Below are positions 30,406 to 38,019 of a stretch of DNA of 40,326 nucleotides, in pieces. The notes under the pieces were generated by a model. It had not been told where the DNA came from, searched no databases, and was given only the letters and a program-made list of their open reading frames with translations. Each line of letters starts with the position of its first letter. Within the stretch, counting starts at the first letter, position 1. This stretch comes from Streptomyces sp. NK15101 (lineage in GTDB: Bacteria > Actinomycetota > Actinomycetes > Streptomycetales > Streptomycetaceae), in the NCBI RefSeq assembly GCF_020400725.1, contig NZ_JAINVG010000074.1, positions 1 through 40,326 of the forward strand, given 5' to 3'. The translations under genes and the position numbers were made by a program.

Positions 30406-33400
30406 TCCCGGCCCGTCCGCCGCACGGCCGGACGCGTCCGGCCGACGTCCTCCGGTCGGCGAGCAGCGTCTCCACCGTCGAGGCCGGATCCCACTCGGGG
30501 TCGAGGCCGGTCAGTCGCTCGGCGACCCTGCGCCAGGCCGCCGGGTCCGTGCCGAGTTCGGAGTGCACGAGCTCCGCGAGGAGGGCGCGGGCCTCGGCGG
30601 CCCCGGGCGGTGCGTCCGTGCGGCGGGCGGCGGCGCCCAGGTAGGCGAGCAGCCGCGTGGCCGGGGCCGCGAGGCGTACCAGGTCCGCGCCGTCGAGGAG
30701 CCGCGCCGTGAGCAGCCCGTCCAGCTGGGTGGACGGCGCGCAGTGGAACAGGCCGCCCAGACCGTGTCGGGCCCGCTCCCTGGTGAGCCGTGCGCCGCCG
30801 GGCATGCCGTCGGGGCCCGGCTCGGGCAGGAGCGCCGCGTGCCGCAGCCGTACGTCCTCGGGGACGCCGTCCAGTCGGACGATGTCCCGCCAGTACGGGA
30901 GCGGTTCCCGCGCGTGGGCGGCTTCGAGGGCGGTCCAGTCCACGGGCTCGCCCGGCGGGAGGGACTCGACGAGGTCACGCGCGTGCGGGGCGTGCGGGAC
31001 GCGCCGCAGCTTCCGGACGAGTTTCTCCGGCGCCAGTTCGCGGTCGAGCCGAGCGCGGAGGACGGCGGCGGGATCGGCGGACGCGAGGGCCTTCGCGCAC
31101 AGGGTCGTGGCGGAGCGCCCCAGCGCGTCCCGTCCCGCGAGCCGCGCCAGCCGGGCGGCACTGCCGTGCTCGAACAACCGCAGGCAGCCGAGCAGTTGGT
31201 GACCGAGACCCAGCCGTCGGCCGTGCTTTTCGAGCAGTTCCTCCACCAGATCGGGTTCGGCTGAGCACAGCCACGCCAGGCCGCCGGCCGGCCACGCCGA
31301 GCCCCCGGCGCGCCAGTCGGCCAGTACGCGGGCTCCGAGGGACGGCCGCCCGGTGCCGGAACGCGACCGGGCCACGATCCGGTGGACGATCGGCCGGGGG
31401 TTCCAGTGCCGCAGCAGGACGAGGTCCACCTCGGGGTCGTCGAGGTCGACAAGGCGCTCCACCGCGCCGCTCCGCTCCATCCAGCGGGACTGGGCGGCGA
31501 GGATCCGCAGGGCGGCGGGGTCACGGTCCGCGAGCAGCCGGTCGAGGACGGCACGCGGTGTGCGGTCGTAGCGCAGCAGGTACGCGGCGAGCAGCCACGG
31601 CCCGTCGGGACCGAGCCGGGGCAGTACCGCGTCGACCACTCGCGCGTCGGCGAGGCAGAGCAGGGTGCCCTCCGGCCAGGCCCACAGATGGTCGCCGTGC
31701 TCCAGAAGCTCGATCGCCTCCTCGGGAGTGCCCGGCCTGGCCCTGCCCGGGGGCTTCTCGGCGCCGGCCGCCGGACCGGCGCCGGACCGCGCGCGCTCCG
31801 TCAACTCCGCCCAGGTCAGCCCCTCAGAGGCGGCTTCGGACGCCGTCACGGTGCCGGCCAGGCGGAGCCAGGCGTCCGGGTCGGTGCCGAGTTCGGCGCG
31901 CAGCCGGCGGGCGAGCGCGGCCCGCCAGGCGTCGGCGAACGCGAGCCGCCGCCAGTCGTGGGGCAGCAGGAGCAGGCGCCGCGCGGGCAGCAGGGTGAGC
32001 AGCTCCTCGGCGGGCAACACACCCTGCACGTAGGCCCGTTCGATGTGCTGCGCGCCGGATCCGTACGTCTCAGGAGGTTGCGCGCGCACCTGCCGGGGGC
32101 TGGGTGCCTCATACGCGAAGCCGTTCTCGGACGCGGGGATGCCGTGGGCCGCGCAGGCGGCGGTGAACCACCGCGGGGTGGCGAGGCCGGGGGCGGTCGC
32201 CTGCTCGTGGACGGCCAGCGCCCGCAGTACCTCGGGATCCTTCGGACGGGGCGCACCCTCCGGGGCGAGGGAGTACAGCAGGTCGAGCGCGGCCAGTGCG
32301 TGCACGCGCTCGCTGCGAGGCAGGGCTTGCCGGGGCGCGGGCTCCCCGGTAGGCGGTTCGGGCTCGCCTCGCGGTTCGGACCGGGCGGGGGCGTCGGCCG
32401 GCGGTTCGGACCGGCCGGAGGCGTCGGCCGACGGTTCGGACCGGGCAGGCGGCTCAGGAACGACCGACGGTTCGGCCTCAGCCGACCGTTCGGGCCGGGC
32501 CGGTGATTCGGGCTCGGCCGGCGGTTCGGGCTCTGCGGCGGCCTCGTCCGGGGCCTTCCCCGCCTCGACGATCAGCTCCGCGACCGTGCCCCCGTGTTCG
32601 GGCAGCAGGATGTCGAAGGCCTCCCAGGCTCGCCCCCGCTCCCCGAGATTCGCCTCCGTCAACGCGCGCAGCCGGGCGACCGCCGCCGGGCCCAGCAGGT
32701 CCCTTTCGGCGAGGCGGGCGAGCGCGGCCAAGGCGTGGACGGCGGGGCGCGCGGTGCCGACCAGCTCGACCGGGTCGAGGAGCCCCGCCACGGCCATTCC
32801 CTCCGCCCAGACGTCGGCGCTGTCGTCGAGTTCCTCCTCCGCGAGGCGCCGCGCGGGCGGGGTGCTGTTCCCCGCGCGACGGCCCCCGGCCCGCCACGGC
32901 TCGTTGAGGACGCTCAGCCGGAACGCGTGGCGCTGCGCATCGCTCGCCGCCTCGTGGCGGGCCAGTTCCTCGCAGGCCCTGGGCATGAACGGGGTCGCGG
33001 CATGGGCCGCCGCGAGGGCGTCGAGATCATGGACGTACGGCTCGGACAGCAGGTCGCGCAGGGTGCTGGTGCCCCGGGCCTCGGCGAGCAGCGCGGGCAG
33101 CCGGGCCGGATCCTCGTACGCCTCGCTCCGCGCGCGCAGTCGGCGTGGGCCCTCGCCGTCCGGGGCGGCCAGGGCTTCGGTGACCGTGTCCACGACGGCT
33201 CGGTTCAGCCAGGCGGCTGCGGCGGGGTCGTCGAGCAGGTCGCGTACGGCATCCGGGCCGGTCCACTCCCAGATCCTCAGCAGGGCGTACTGCTGGGCGG
33301 CTCGGCGCACTCCCCACCGCAGTGCCGGCACCACGAGCTGCGGGTCGCCCGTGGCGAGCAGCGGGGCGAGCCAGGTGCGGGGGACCCGGCCGTGCGGGGC

Positions 33401-34102
33401 CGTCAGCTCGGCGCGCAGCCCGTCGTCGAGCGGAACGGTGCCGAGCCGCTCCGCGACGGTGCGGCGCAGGGACTGGGTGGCGCGCGGGTTGCGATAGACG
33501 GCCGCGGCGACCTGGGCGTCGCCGACCGCGACCAGCCGGGCCAGGACCCGCGTGTCGAGCCGGGGGTGACGGGCCAGGGCCGCCCGGGTGCGGGTGTCGC
33601 CGTGGTCGACGACCGCGTCGACGAGGGCGGGCGCCGGCAGGGTCCCGCCGGCGAGCAGCTCCGTCGTCACCCGCTCCGGCAGGGCCGCGAGCGCGGCCGC
33701 GGCGTGCCGCGGCTCCGCGTGCTCCAGGAGCAGGCCGAGCGTGCGGTGGACGCTGCGGGGCACGGGCGGACGGAACGTGCCGTCGGACGCCGACGGCACC
33801 GGCGGCGCGGCAACCAGCTCGGGCAGACCACCGCGGTGGTCTGCCAGCGTGTCGTGCAGCCCGCGCCAGCGGGACACGTCCGCCCCGAGGTGGCGCGCCG
33901 TCAGCTCCGTCAGGAGGGCAGCCGCCTCGTCGTCGACTCCCCCCGCGGCGGCGACCTCGGCCGCCACCGAGCGCGCGGGTCGCGTCTGCTCCACCGCCCG
34001 CAGCGCGCCTCCACGCGGCACGCTCGCGCCCTCCGCGATCCGGCCGTCCCCGATCATCTCGCGCAGCAGCCGCCCGGCTGCCCCCGCCTGCGTCTTCCTC
34101 AT
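30371..34102 (-). CDS. Large helical-repeat protein of unknown function
   Basis: The 1243-residue protein is Ala/Leu/Arg-rich and appears almost wholly alpha-helical, with HEAT/ARM-like helical pairs throughout (for example DPQLVVPALRWGVRRAAQQYALLRIWEW, abbreviated here, and ARLARLAGRDALGRSATTL). About residues 525-590 form a Pro/Glu/Ser-rich low-complexity linker dividing two helical halves. There is no signal peptide, membrane segment or catalytic motif. Proteins of this type are common in Streptomyces and probably serve as scaffolds. The start at ATG 34102 follows no strong ribosome binding site but fits the first helical segment. The last 15 or so residues read through the opposite strand of a pseudogene, so the native C-terminus may have been altered. 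Confidence 0.78.
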   Translation of the reverse strand: MRKTQAGAAGRLLREMIGDGRIAEGASVPRGGALRAVEQTRPARSVAAEVAAAGGVDDEAAALLTELTARHLGADVSRWRGLHDTLADHRGGLPELVAAPPVPSASDGTFRPPVPRSVHRTLGLLLEHAEPRHAAAALAALPERVTTELLAGGTLPAPALVDAVVDHGDTRTRAALARHPRLDTRVLARLVAVGDAQVAAAVYRNPRATQSLRRTVAERLGTVPLDDGLRAELTAPHGRVPRTWLAPLLATGDPQLVVPALRWGVRRAAQQYALLRIWEWTGPDAVRDLLDDPAAAAWLNRAVVDTVTEALAAPDGEGPRRLRARSEAYEDPARLPALLAEARGTSTLRDLLSEPYVHDLDALAAAHAATPFMPRACEELARHEAASDAQRHAFRLSVLNEPWRAGGRRAGNSTPPARRLAEEELDDSADVWAEGMAVAGLLDPVELVGTARPAVHALAALARLAERDLLGPAAVARLRALTEANLGERGRAWEAFDILLPEHGGTVAELIVEAGKAPDEAAAEPEPPAEPESPARPERSAEAEPSVVPEPPARSEPSADASGRSEPPADAPARSEPRGEPEPPTGEPAPRQALPRSERVHALAALDLLYSLAPEGAPRPKDPEVLRALAVHEQATAPGLATPRWFTAACAAHGIPASENGFAYEAPSPRQVRAQPPETYGSGAQHIERAYVQGVLPAEELLTLLPARRLLLLPHDWRRLAFADAWRAALARRLRAELGTDPDAWLRLAGTVTASEAASEGLTWAELTERARSGAGPAAGAEKPPGRARPGTPEEAIELLEHGDHLWAWPEGTLLCLADARVVDAVLPRLGPDGPWLLAAYLLRYDRTPRAVLDRLLADRDPAALRILAAQSRWMERSGAVERLVDLDDPEVDLVLLRHWNPRPIVHRIVARSRSGTGRPSLGARVLADWRAGGSAWPAGGLAWLCSAEPDLVEELLEKHGRRLGLGHQLLGCLRLFEHGSAARLARLAGRDALGRSATTLCAKALASADPAAVLRARLDRELAPEKLVRKLRRVPHAPHARDLVESLPPGEPVDWTALEAAHAREPLPYWRDIVRLDGVPEDVRLRHAALLPEPGPDGMPGGARLTRERARHGLGGLFHCAPSTQLDGLLTARLLDGADLVRLAAPATRLLAYLGAAARRTDAPPGAAEARALLAELVHSELGTDPAAWRRVAERLTGLDPEWDPASTVETLLADRRTSAGRVRPCGGRAGITAPARTPAGP
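32352..32535. repeat. Degenerate repeats encoding the Pro/Glu linker
   Basis: The element ggttcgg recurs with spacings near 18 and 36 bases and encodes repeated SEPPAD/RSEP-type units. It is a degenerate minisatellite inside the large helical-repeat gene. Confidence 0.65.
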
Positions 34103-34293
34103 GGGTCGCCATGCTAGGCGCGGGCGATGGAGGCGGACACGCGTCCACGGCGCCTGTCCCTGCCTCAGGCGGGCCCTGCCGAGGAGGCCGAGGCGGATCC
34201 GGAACGCGTCGACGGGCCGGGAAAATGTGTCGAACGCGGAGCCGACCTCTGAGAAGGTCCTGAGTGCCCCGGAACCGCTGCGAAAGGAAGCCC

Positions 34294-34704
34294 GTGCCGC
34301 GTGCTGTCACGTTGATCCGCTCTGCCTCCCTGTCCGATGTCGCGGAGTACGCCTACGCGGCCACGGCCCCGGCCGAGTCGCGGCTGATCTTCCTGGCCGG
34401 AGCGTGTCCTCTGAACGAGGACGGCTCCACTGCGGCGATCGGGGACGTCGCGGGGCAGGCGGCCAGGGCTGTGGAGAACATGCTGACCGCTCTGACGGAC
34501 TCCGGCGCGTCACTGCACGATGTCATCAGCACCCGTGTTCTCGTTGCCTCTCACCGGCGGGAGGACCTGGTGACGGCGTGGGAGGTCGTCCGGGACGCGT
34601 TCGGTGACCACGACGTGCCCAGCACGTTGATGGGTGTCACCGTGCTCGGCTATGACGGCCAGCTCGTGGAGATCGAAGCCGTCGCCGCCGTGCTTGATTC
34701 CTGA
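34294..34704 (+). CDS. RidA-family (YjgF/UK114) protein
   Basis: The 136-residue product is a RidA-type protein: the first strand region (ASLSDVAEYAYAATAP), QAARAVENMLTALTDSGASLHDVI, the conserved Arg in STRVLV, and the VEIEAVAAV end. Family members are trimers that hydrolyse reactive enamine/imine intermediates, with the conserved Arg holding the substrate carboxylate. The GTG at 34294 was chosen because AAGGAAG precedes it; the ATG-like frame from 34264 adds ten unrelated residues. It stands alone between the large repeat gene (divergent) and a convergent DUF1579-like gene. Whether it is the canonical RidA or a relaxed-specificity subgroup member cannot be told. Confidence 0.88.
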   Translation: MPRAVTLIRSASLSDVAEYAYAATAPAESRLIFLAGACPLNEDGSTAAIGDVAGQAARAVENMLTALTDSGASLHDVISTRVLVASHRREDLVTAWEVVRDAFGDHDVPSTLMGVTVLGYDGQLVEIEAVAAVLDS

Positions 34705-34799
34705 GCCGACGGGCATCCCTGCCGACCGAGTTCCTCCAGCCGTGCGTACAGCGTGGCACGGGTGGCCCCCGGCCCCCGTACCCCGCTCGCCGGGACCGG

Positions 34800-35456
34800 T
34801 CAGCCGATCCGCCGGGTGTAGACGGTCCGGTCGATCAGGCGCTCCGGCTGCCCCGGTGGAGTGAAGTAGAGCTCGAACACGGGCGGCCGGCCCCCCGCGC
34901 CGATGGTGATCACGGTGCGCATGCGAATGGTCTTGCCGACGAACTCCGGCCCCAGGATGCCCGGGTCGGTGAACTCGCCCGGGATCGACAGTGCCGAGGG
35001 GCGGCCGGTCACCGCCTCACCCCGGTAGGTCATGGCCTGCGGGGTGACGCTGTTGAAGGTCGTCCACTCGTAGCGCTTGTCGACGTTGGAGAAACCGAGG
35101 ATGCCGAGGCTGTAGTACGGCCGGCCGGCCAGCGTGCCCCGTGTGGTCTCCTCCAGGAAGCGGCCGCCGGTCCGGTCGAGCCAGCGCGTCTTGACGATGA
35201 TGTCGCGGGAGACGACCGGCTCGCCGTTCCGCCCGAGCGCCCAGTTGGTCTTGGTGGCCTGCCAGGTGCCGGCGAGCGGGTCGAGGAGGCGGTGGTACGG
35301 GCCCGGCTCCAGCAGTTCCGTCGTCGCCGCGACGGTCGGAGCCGCACCCACCGCGCCGATCGCACCGCCCGCGCCGGCCGCACCGGCGGGGCCGATCAGG
35401 GTGCCGACGGCGAGTGCGGCCGTCAGGGCCAGGGCGATCCTTGGGCGCCGCGTCAC
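34800..35456 (-). CDS. Secreted DUF1579-like protein
   Basis: The 218-residue protein has a signal peptide (MTRRPRIALALTAALAVGTLIGPAGAAGA) and then a lipocalin-like beta-barrel domain: LLDPLAGTWQATKTNW, a WLDRTGGRFLEETTRGTL stretch, YYSLGILGFSNVDKRYEWTTFN and a final strand ERLIDRTVYTRR. The LAGTW opening and repeated strands resemble DUF1579, a family of unknown function that often binds small ligands. The GTG start overlaps the TGA of a preceding 33-codon ORF (GTGA), so translation is coupled to that truncated leader. Its own AGGG is weak. It probably acts outside the membrane. No neighbour gives a functional clue. Confidence 0.75.
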   Translation of the reverse strand: MTRRPRIALALTAALAVGTLIGPAGAAGAGGAIGAVGAAPTVAATTELLEPGPYHRLLDPLAGTWQATKTNWALGRNGEPVVSRDIIVKTRWLDRTGGRFLEETTRGTLAGRPYYSLGILGFSNVDKRYEWTTFNSVTPQAMTYRGEAVTGRPSALSIPGEFTDPGILGPEFVGKTIRMRTVITIGAGGRPPVFELYFTPPGQPERLIDRTVYTRRIG

Positions 35457-35554
35457 AGGGCCCTGCCGAAGTGTGCGGCCGCGGTGTCGACGGCCGGGTG
35501 TCCGGCGAGGGCTGTGCCGTCGCTGTCGAAGGTGACGGTCTCTCGTCGGGGCAC
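35453..35554 (-). pseudogene. 33-residue leader ORF, possible hydrolase N-terminal remnant
   Basis: A GTG at 35554 behind a strong AAGGAGACGAC site opens a short frame starting VPRRETVTFDSDGTALAGH, then running into unrelated sequence and ending at TGA in a GTGA overlap with the next gene. The opening resembles the first strands of alpha/beta hydrolases (FDSDGTTLAG), so it looks like a gene whose body was deleted while its start signals were kept. It now likely serves to feed ribosomes to the DUF1579-like gene. Confidence 0.5.
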
Positions 35555-35591
35555 GTCGTCTCCTTTTCGGGTCGGGACGGACAGGGGTCCG

Positions 35592-36119
35592 TCAGGCGTA
35601 CCGCAGGTCGGCCCGGGTGATCAGGCCGTCGGCGATGTCGAGGTCGTAACGGGCGCGAAAGCCTCCCGAGCCGCCCGGCCGGAAGCGGACCAGCATCGTC
35701 GTGCCGCCGGCGCGCGGGGTGTGGCCGAGCAGCGTGTAGACGCCTCCGACGACCTCGACGGCGGCCCAGCGGCGAATGGCGTCCCGCCCGCGGATCTCAC
35801 GCCCCACGTCGATGACGACGGCGTCCGGGTCGAACGCGGCGGCCACGGCGTCCGCGTCCCCGGCGGCGACCGCGTCCAGATAGCGCTGCGCGGCCGGGGC
35901 GAGCGGGCCGGCCGGGGTGCCCGGCGAGGAGGGGGACGGGAGCGGCCGCGAGGGTGACGGCGAGGGCGAGGACGATGCCGCCGCCGGGGTCCGGGCCGTG
36001 GCCGACGGGCCGACGCCGCTCGCGGAGTCTCCCGTCCGGGCGGAGGAGGCGCAGGCCGTCGCCGTACCGCTCACGAGGAGGACGACGGCTGCGGCGGTCG
36101 CCGCTGTCGCCGCTCTCAC
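35592..36119 (-). CDS. Secreted NTF2/SnoaL-like protein, probable lipoprotein
   Basis: The 175-residue product begins with a hydrophobic signal (VRAATAATAAAVVLLVSGTATACAS) ending in a lipobox-like ATAC, then a Ser/Pro-rich linker, then an NTF2-like cone domain (AAQRYLDAVAAGDADAVAAAF, DPDAVVIDVGREIRGRDAIRRW, VYTLLGHTPRAGGTTMLVRF). NTF2-like domains bind or turn over small hydrophobic ligands. The GTG start overlaps the stop of the upstream SnoaL-like gene (GTGA), so the two are coupled; both share the same fold and may be paralogues or partners, one exported and one cytoplasmic. The lipobox is imperfect (Ala at -3), so secretion without lipidation is possible. Confidence 0.75.
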   Translation of the reverse strand: MRAATAATAAAVVLLVSGTATACASSARTGDSASGVGPSATARTPAAASSSPSPSPSRPLPSPSSPGTPAGPLAPAAQRYLDAVAAGDADAVAAAFDPDAVVIDVGREIRGRDAIRRWAAVEVVGGVYTLLGHTPRAGGTTMLVRFRPGGSGGFRARYDLDIADGLITRADLRYA

Positions 36120-36415
36120 GGGGCGAGCGCCCGGTTGCCGTCGCCCCAGGTGGCGGCCATGACCACGCCGGTGATCCGCCAGCCGTCCAGCCGTCGCCGG
36201 AGCACATCGAGGTCGAAGCGGCAGGCGCCGCCCAGCGCCTCCTGCCGGCCGGCGACGATCCGGTCCGGTCCGGGGATGACGGGTTCGCCGCCGTCGAGGC
36301 CGGTGTGGTCGAGGGTCACCTTGTCGGCGAAGACTCCGGCGAGCCGCTCCCGGTCCCACTGGTCGGCGTACCAGGCCATCCGGGTGCAGGCGTCGATGAC
36401 GTCCGAACGATCCAT
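36116..36415 (-). CDS. SnoaL-like (NTF2-fold) protein
   Basis: The 99-residue protein (MDRSDVIDACTRMAWYADQWDRERLAGVF and onward) is a short NTF2-like domain of the SnoaL_4 type. The first helix pair and DKVTLDHTGLDGGEP strand are followed by the PGPDRIVAG loop and a final strand pair (WRITGVVMAATWGDG). The ATG at 36415 follows AGGGTGG; an upstream GTG at 36424 is possible. There is no signal peptide, so it is cytoplasmic. It is the first gene of a two-gene unit with the exported NTF2-like protein. Family members include polyketide cyclases, dehydratases and many uncharacterised proteins; the substrate is unknown. Confidence 0.75.
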   Translation of the reverse strand: MDRSDVIDACTRMAWYADQWDRERLAGVFADKVTLDHTGLDGGEPVIPGPDRIVAGRQEALGGACRFDLDVLRRRLDGWRITGVVMAATWGDGNRALAP

Positions 36416-36502
36416 GGGGACCACCCTGTCGTCGCCGCGCGTGCGCCGGCACCGGTACTCGCTGCACGGGTGCCTGCAGGATCGTGCACGGAACCCGGCG
36501 GT

Positions 36503-37435
36503 TCACAGCCACCCTCTCTCCTTGGCCCGCAAGGCGGCCTGGAACCGGGTGTTCGCCCCGAGTCGGCCCATCAGGTCGGCGACGTGGGCCCGGAACTTGC
36601 GCACCGACACGTTGATCGAACGCGCCGCGGTCTCGTCCGTGTCATGGCGGGTCAGCGCGTGCAGCACGCGCTGCTCGATGGGCGACAGCGGCAGGTCGTC
36701 CAGCTCCCGGGCGCGGGCCCACGTCCCCTCGAAGAGCTCCGAGAGCATCTTCACCACACCCGGCTGGCGGATCTCCAGAGTGCCGGCCCCCGGGTCCGAC
36801 GGATCGGTCCGGATGAACGCGACGGCGTCGTTGACCACGGCCAGGTGTCGCAGCGGTTCACCGGTGACCCGGTGCAGGACACCCAGGTGGTGCTGGGACC
36901 GGGCATGGGTCTCCTGCTCCGGATCCCGAAGGGCGTCGACGGAGAACACGATGCGGCTGCGCAGACCGGCGGCCACCAGGCGTCGGGACGGGACCGCGTC
37001 GGACGCCGCGTCAGCACGCTCCCGGGCCCGCTCTTCGAGCTGGACGAACTCGCGTGGCTCGCGCTCCAGCAGCGCCCGCATGCGCCGCGCCGCGGCCGGC
37101 CCGTCGGTCAGCTGCTCGGCCATCCGCACGCTGCGGCCGCTGCGATGCTCCTCCGCCAGTTCGGAGAGCACGTCCCAGGCGAGGCCGAGGTCGGACAGCC
37201 TGCGCTGTGCCTCCTCCACGCGCCTCCGCACCAGCAGCTCCACCGCGACGGCGGGAGCCACCGGGGTGGAGGCCCCGGTCACCACCCCGAGGGTGCGTAA
37301 CTCCTCCATCACCCGTGACACGTCCGGCATGGCGAGCTCATGGTGGACGTCGTCCGGCGTGGAACGGGGACCGCGCAGCAGACTGCGGTAGAGCCGCTCC
37401 TGATCCGCACTCATCCCCAGACGGGTCAGACTCAT
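36503..37435 (-). CDS. LuxR-type regulator beside the lanthipeptide locus
   Basis: The 310-residue protein has a C-terminal LuxR-type helix-turn-helix (LSPIEQRVLHALTRHDTDETAARSI, then VSVRKFRAHVADLMGRLGANTRFQAAL). The N-terminal part is a winged-helix-like segment (LGMSADQERLYRSLLRGPRSTPDD) and a central helical domain with no receiver motif. This layout is common among Streptomyces regulators next to natural-product genes. The ATG at 37435 overlaps the TGA of a 24-residue hydrophobic peptide ORF (ATGA), giving coupled translation. It is divergent from the lanthionine synthetase and may regulate it. The input signal is unknown; no phosphorylation-site Asp pocket can be read. Confidence 0.88.
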   Translation of the reverse strand: MSLTRLGMSADQERLYRSLLRGPRSTPDDVHHELAMPDVSRVMEELRTLGVVTGASTPVAPAVAVELLVRRRVEEAQRRLSDLGLAWDVLSELAEEHRSGRSVRMAEQLTDGPAAARRMRALLEREPREFVQLEERARERADAASDAVPSRRLVAAGLRSRIVFSVDALRDPEQETHARSQHHLGVLHRVTGEPLRHLAVVNDAVAFIRTDPSDPGAGTLEIRQPGVVKMLSELFEGTWARARELDDLPLSPIEQRVLHALTRHDTDETAARSINVSVRKFRAHVADLMGRLGANTRFQAALRAKERGWL

Positions 37436-37506
37436 CGGACGCCGATCACCGGGGCGAGGAGCACGAGAGCGACGGCGACGGTCCGCTGCGGTGTGTTCGT
37501 CTTCAT
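37432..37506 (-). CDS. 24-residue hydrophobic peptide coupled to the LuxR gene
   Basis: MKTNTPQRTVAVALVLLAPV and four more residues: a basic start and a hydrophobic core able to span or enter the membrane. It ends exactly in the ATGA overlap with the regulator. The ribosome binding site is weak (GAAGATCG). It could be a secreted signalling peptide, a leader peptide controlling the regulator, or a remnant of a larger secreted protein. Too short to call from sequence alone; the coupling is its strongest support. Confidence 0.4.
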   Translation of the reverse strand: MKTNTPQRTVAVALVLLAPVIGVR

Positions 37507-37515
37507 GGCATCGAT

Positions 37516-37529
37516 CTTCGGATCCGAAG
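37516..37529. promoter_or_regulatory. Perfect 14-bp palindrome (operator candidate)
   Basis: CTTCGGATCCGAAG is a perfect palindrome ten bases upstream of the hydrophobic peptide start. Related TTCGGA/TCCGAA half-sites occur again at 37571-37576. It is a candidate binding site for the LuxR-type regulator or another local regulator. Confidence 0.45.
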
Positions 37530-37603
37530 GCCGCCCGAACGAGGGTCGGAAGTGACACCACTCGTACAGTTTCGGACATGACCCCGTGGACACGGCGACC
37601 GCC

Positions 37604-37627
37604 CCGCCCGGCACTTCAGCCGGGCGG
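37604..37627. other. Perfect 9-bp hairpin upstream of LanKC
   Basis: CCGCCCGGC and GCCGGGCGG enclose the loop acttca. It lies about 390 bp before LanKC. No T-run follows; it could be an attenuator or terminator in the leader of the synthetase transcript. Confidence 0.4.
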
Positions 37628-38019
37628 TGGGAGTCCCCCACGAGACGTCCCGGCCGGATCAGATGACCGGCTCCGGCGTGGGGAGGGCCCGGCCCCGGCG
37701 TCGGCGTGGGACTCGGCGGCACCGGATCGTTCGGCGGCGTGCCGGTCACGGCTCGTGCCTCCGGCGGTCGGGGCGCCCGCTCGGGCTCTGGCCCTGGCCC
37801 CGGTGCCGGGCGGGGCCTCGTCGGAAGGCCGGTGGCGGACCGGGAAGCAAAGGACTCGCCGGAGGCGGCGGCCCACGAGGCCCCGCGGGGCGCCCCGGAG
37901 GTGCTCTCGCCCGGTGCCGGTCCCGTACCGCCGCCCGAACCGCCTCCGCACCTGCCGGTCCTGGCGTCCGGCGCGCGAGACCGTTGTGGCGGCCCACCAC
38001 CACCCTGTGAGGAGATCCC

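Larger units (their letters stand above)
37507..38019. other. Divergent intergenic region between LuxR and LanKC genes
   Basis: This region of about 510 bp should hold both promoters. It contains a 14-bp palindrome and a 9-bp-stem hairpin (listed separately). Bases 37650-38010 are very GC-rich with several open frames, of which none has a convincing start or a lanthipeptide-precursor pattern (Ser-x2-Ser-x3-5-Cys). One plus frame ends exactly at the LanKC ribosome binding site but has no recognisable content. Confidence 0.5.

Noticed and set aside
34720..34790. Minus-strand text resembling the end of a resolvase-type helix-turn-helix (ATRATLYARLEELGR)
   Set aside because: Only about 20 residues, no start, no catalytic part; too short to separate from chance.
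37530..38019. Lanthipeptide precursor upstream of LanKC
   Set aside because: All six frames inspected; none has a leader-like helix followed by Ser/Cys ring motifs.
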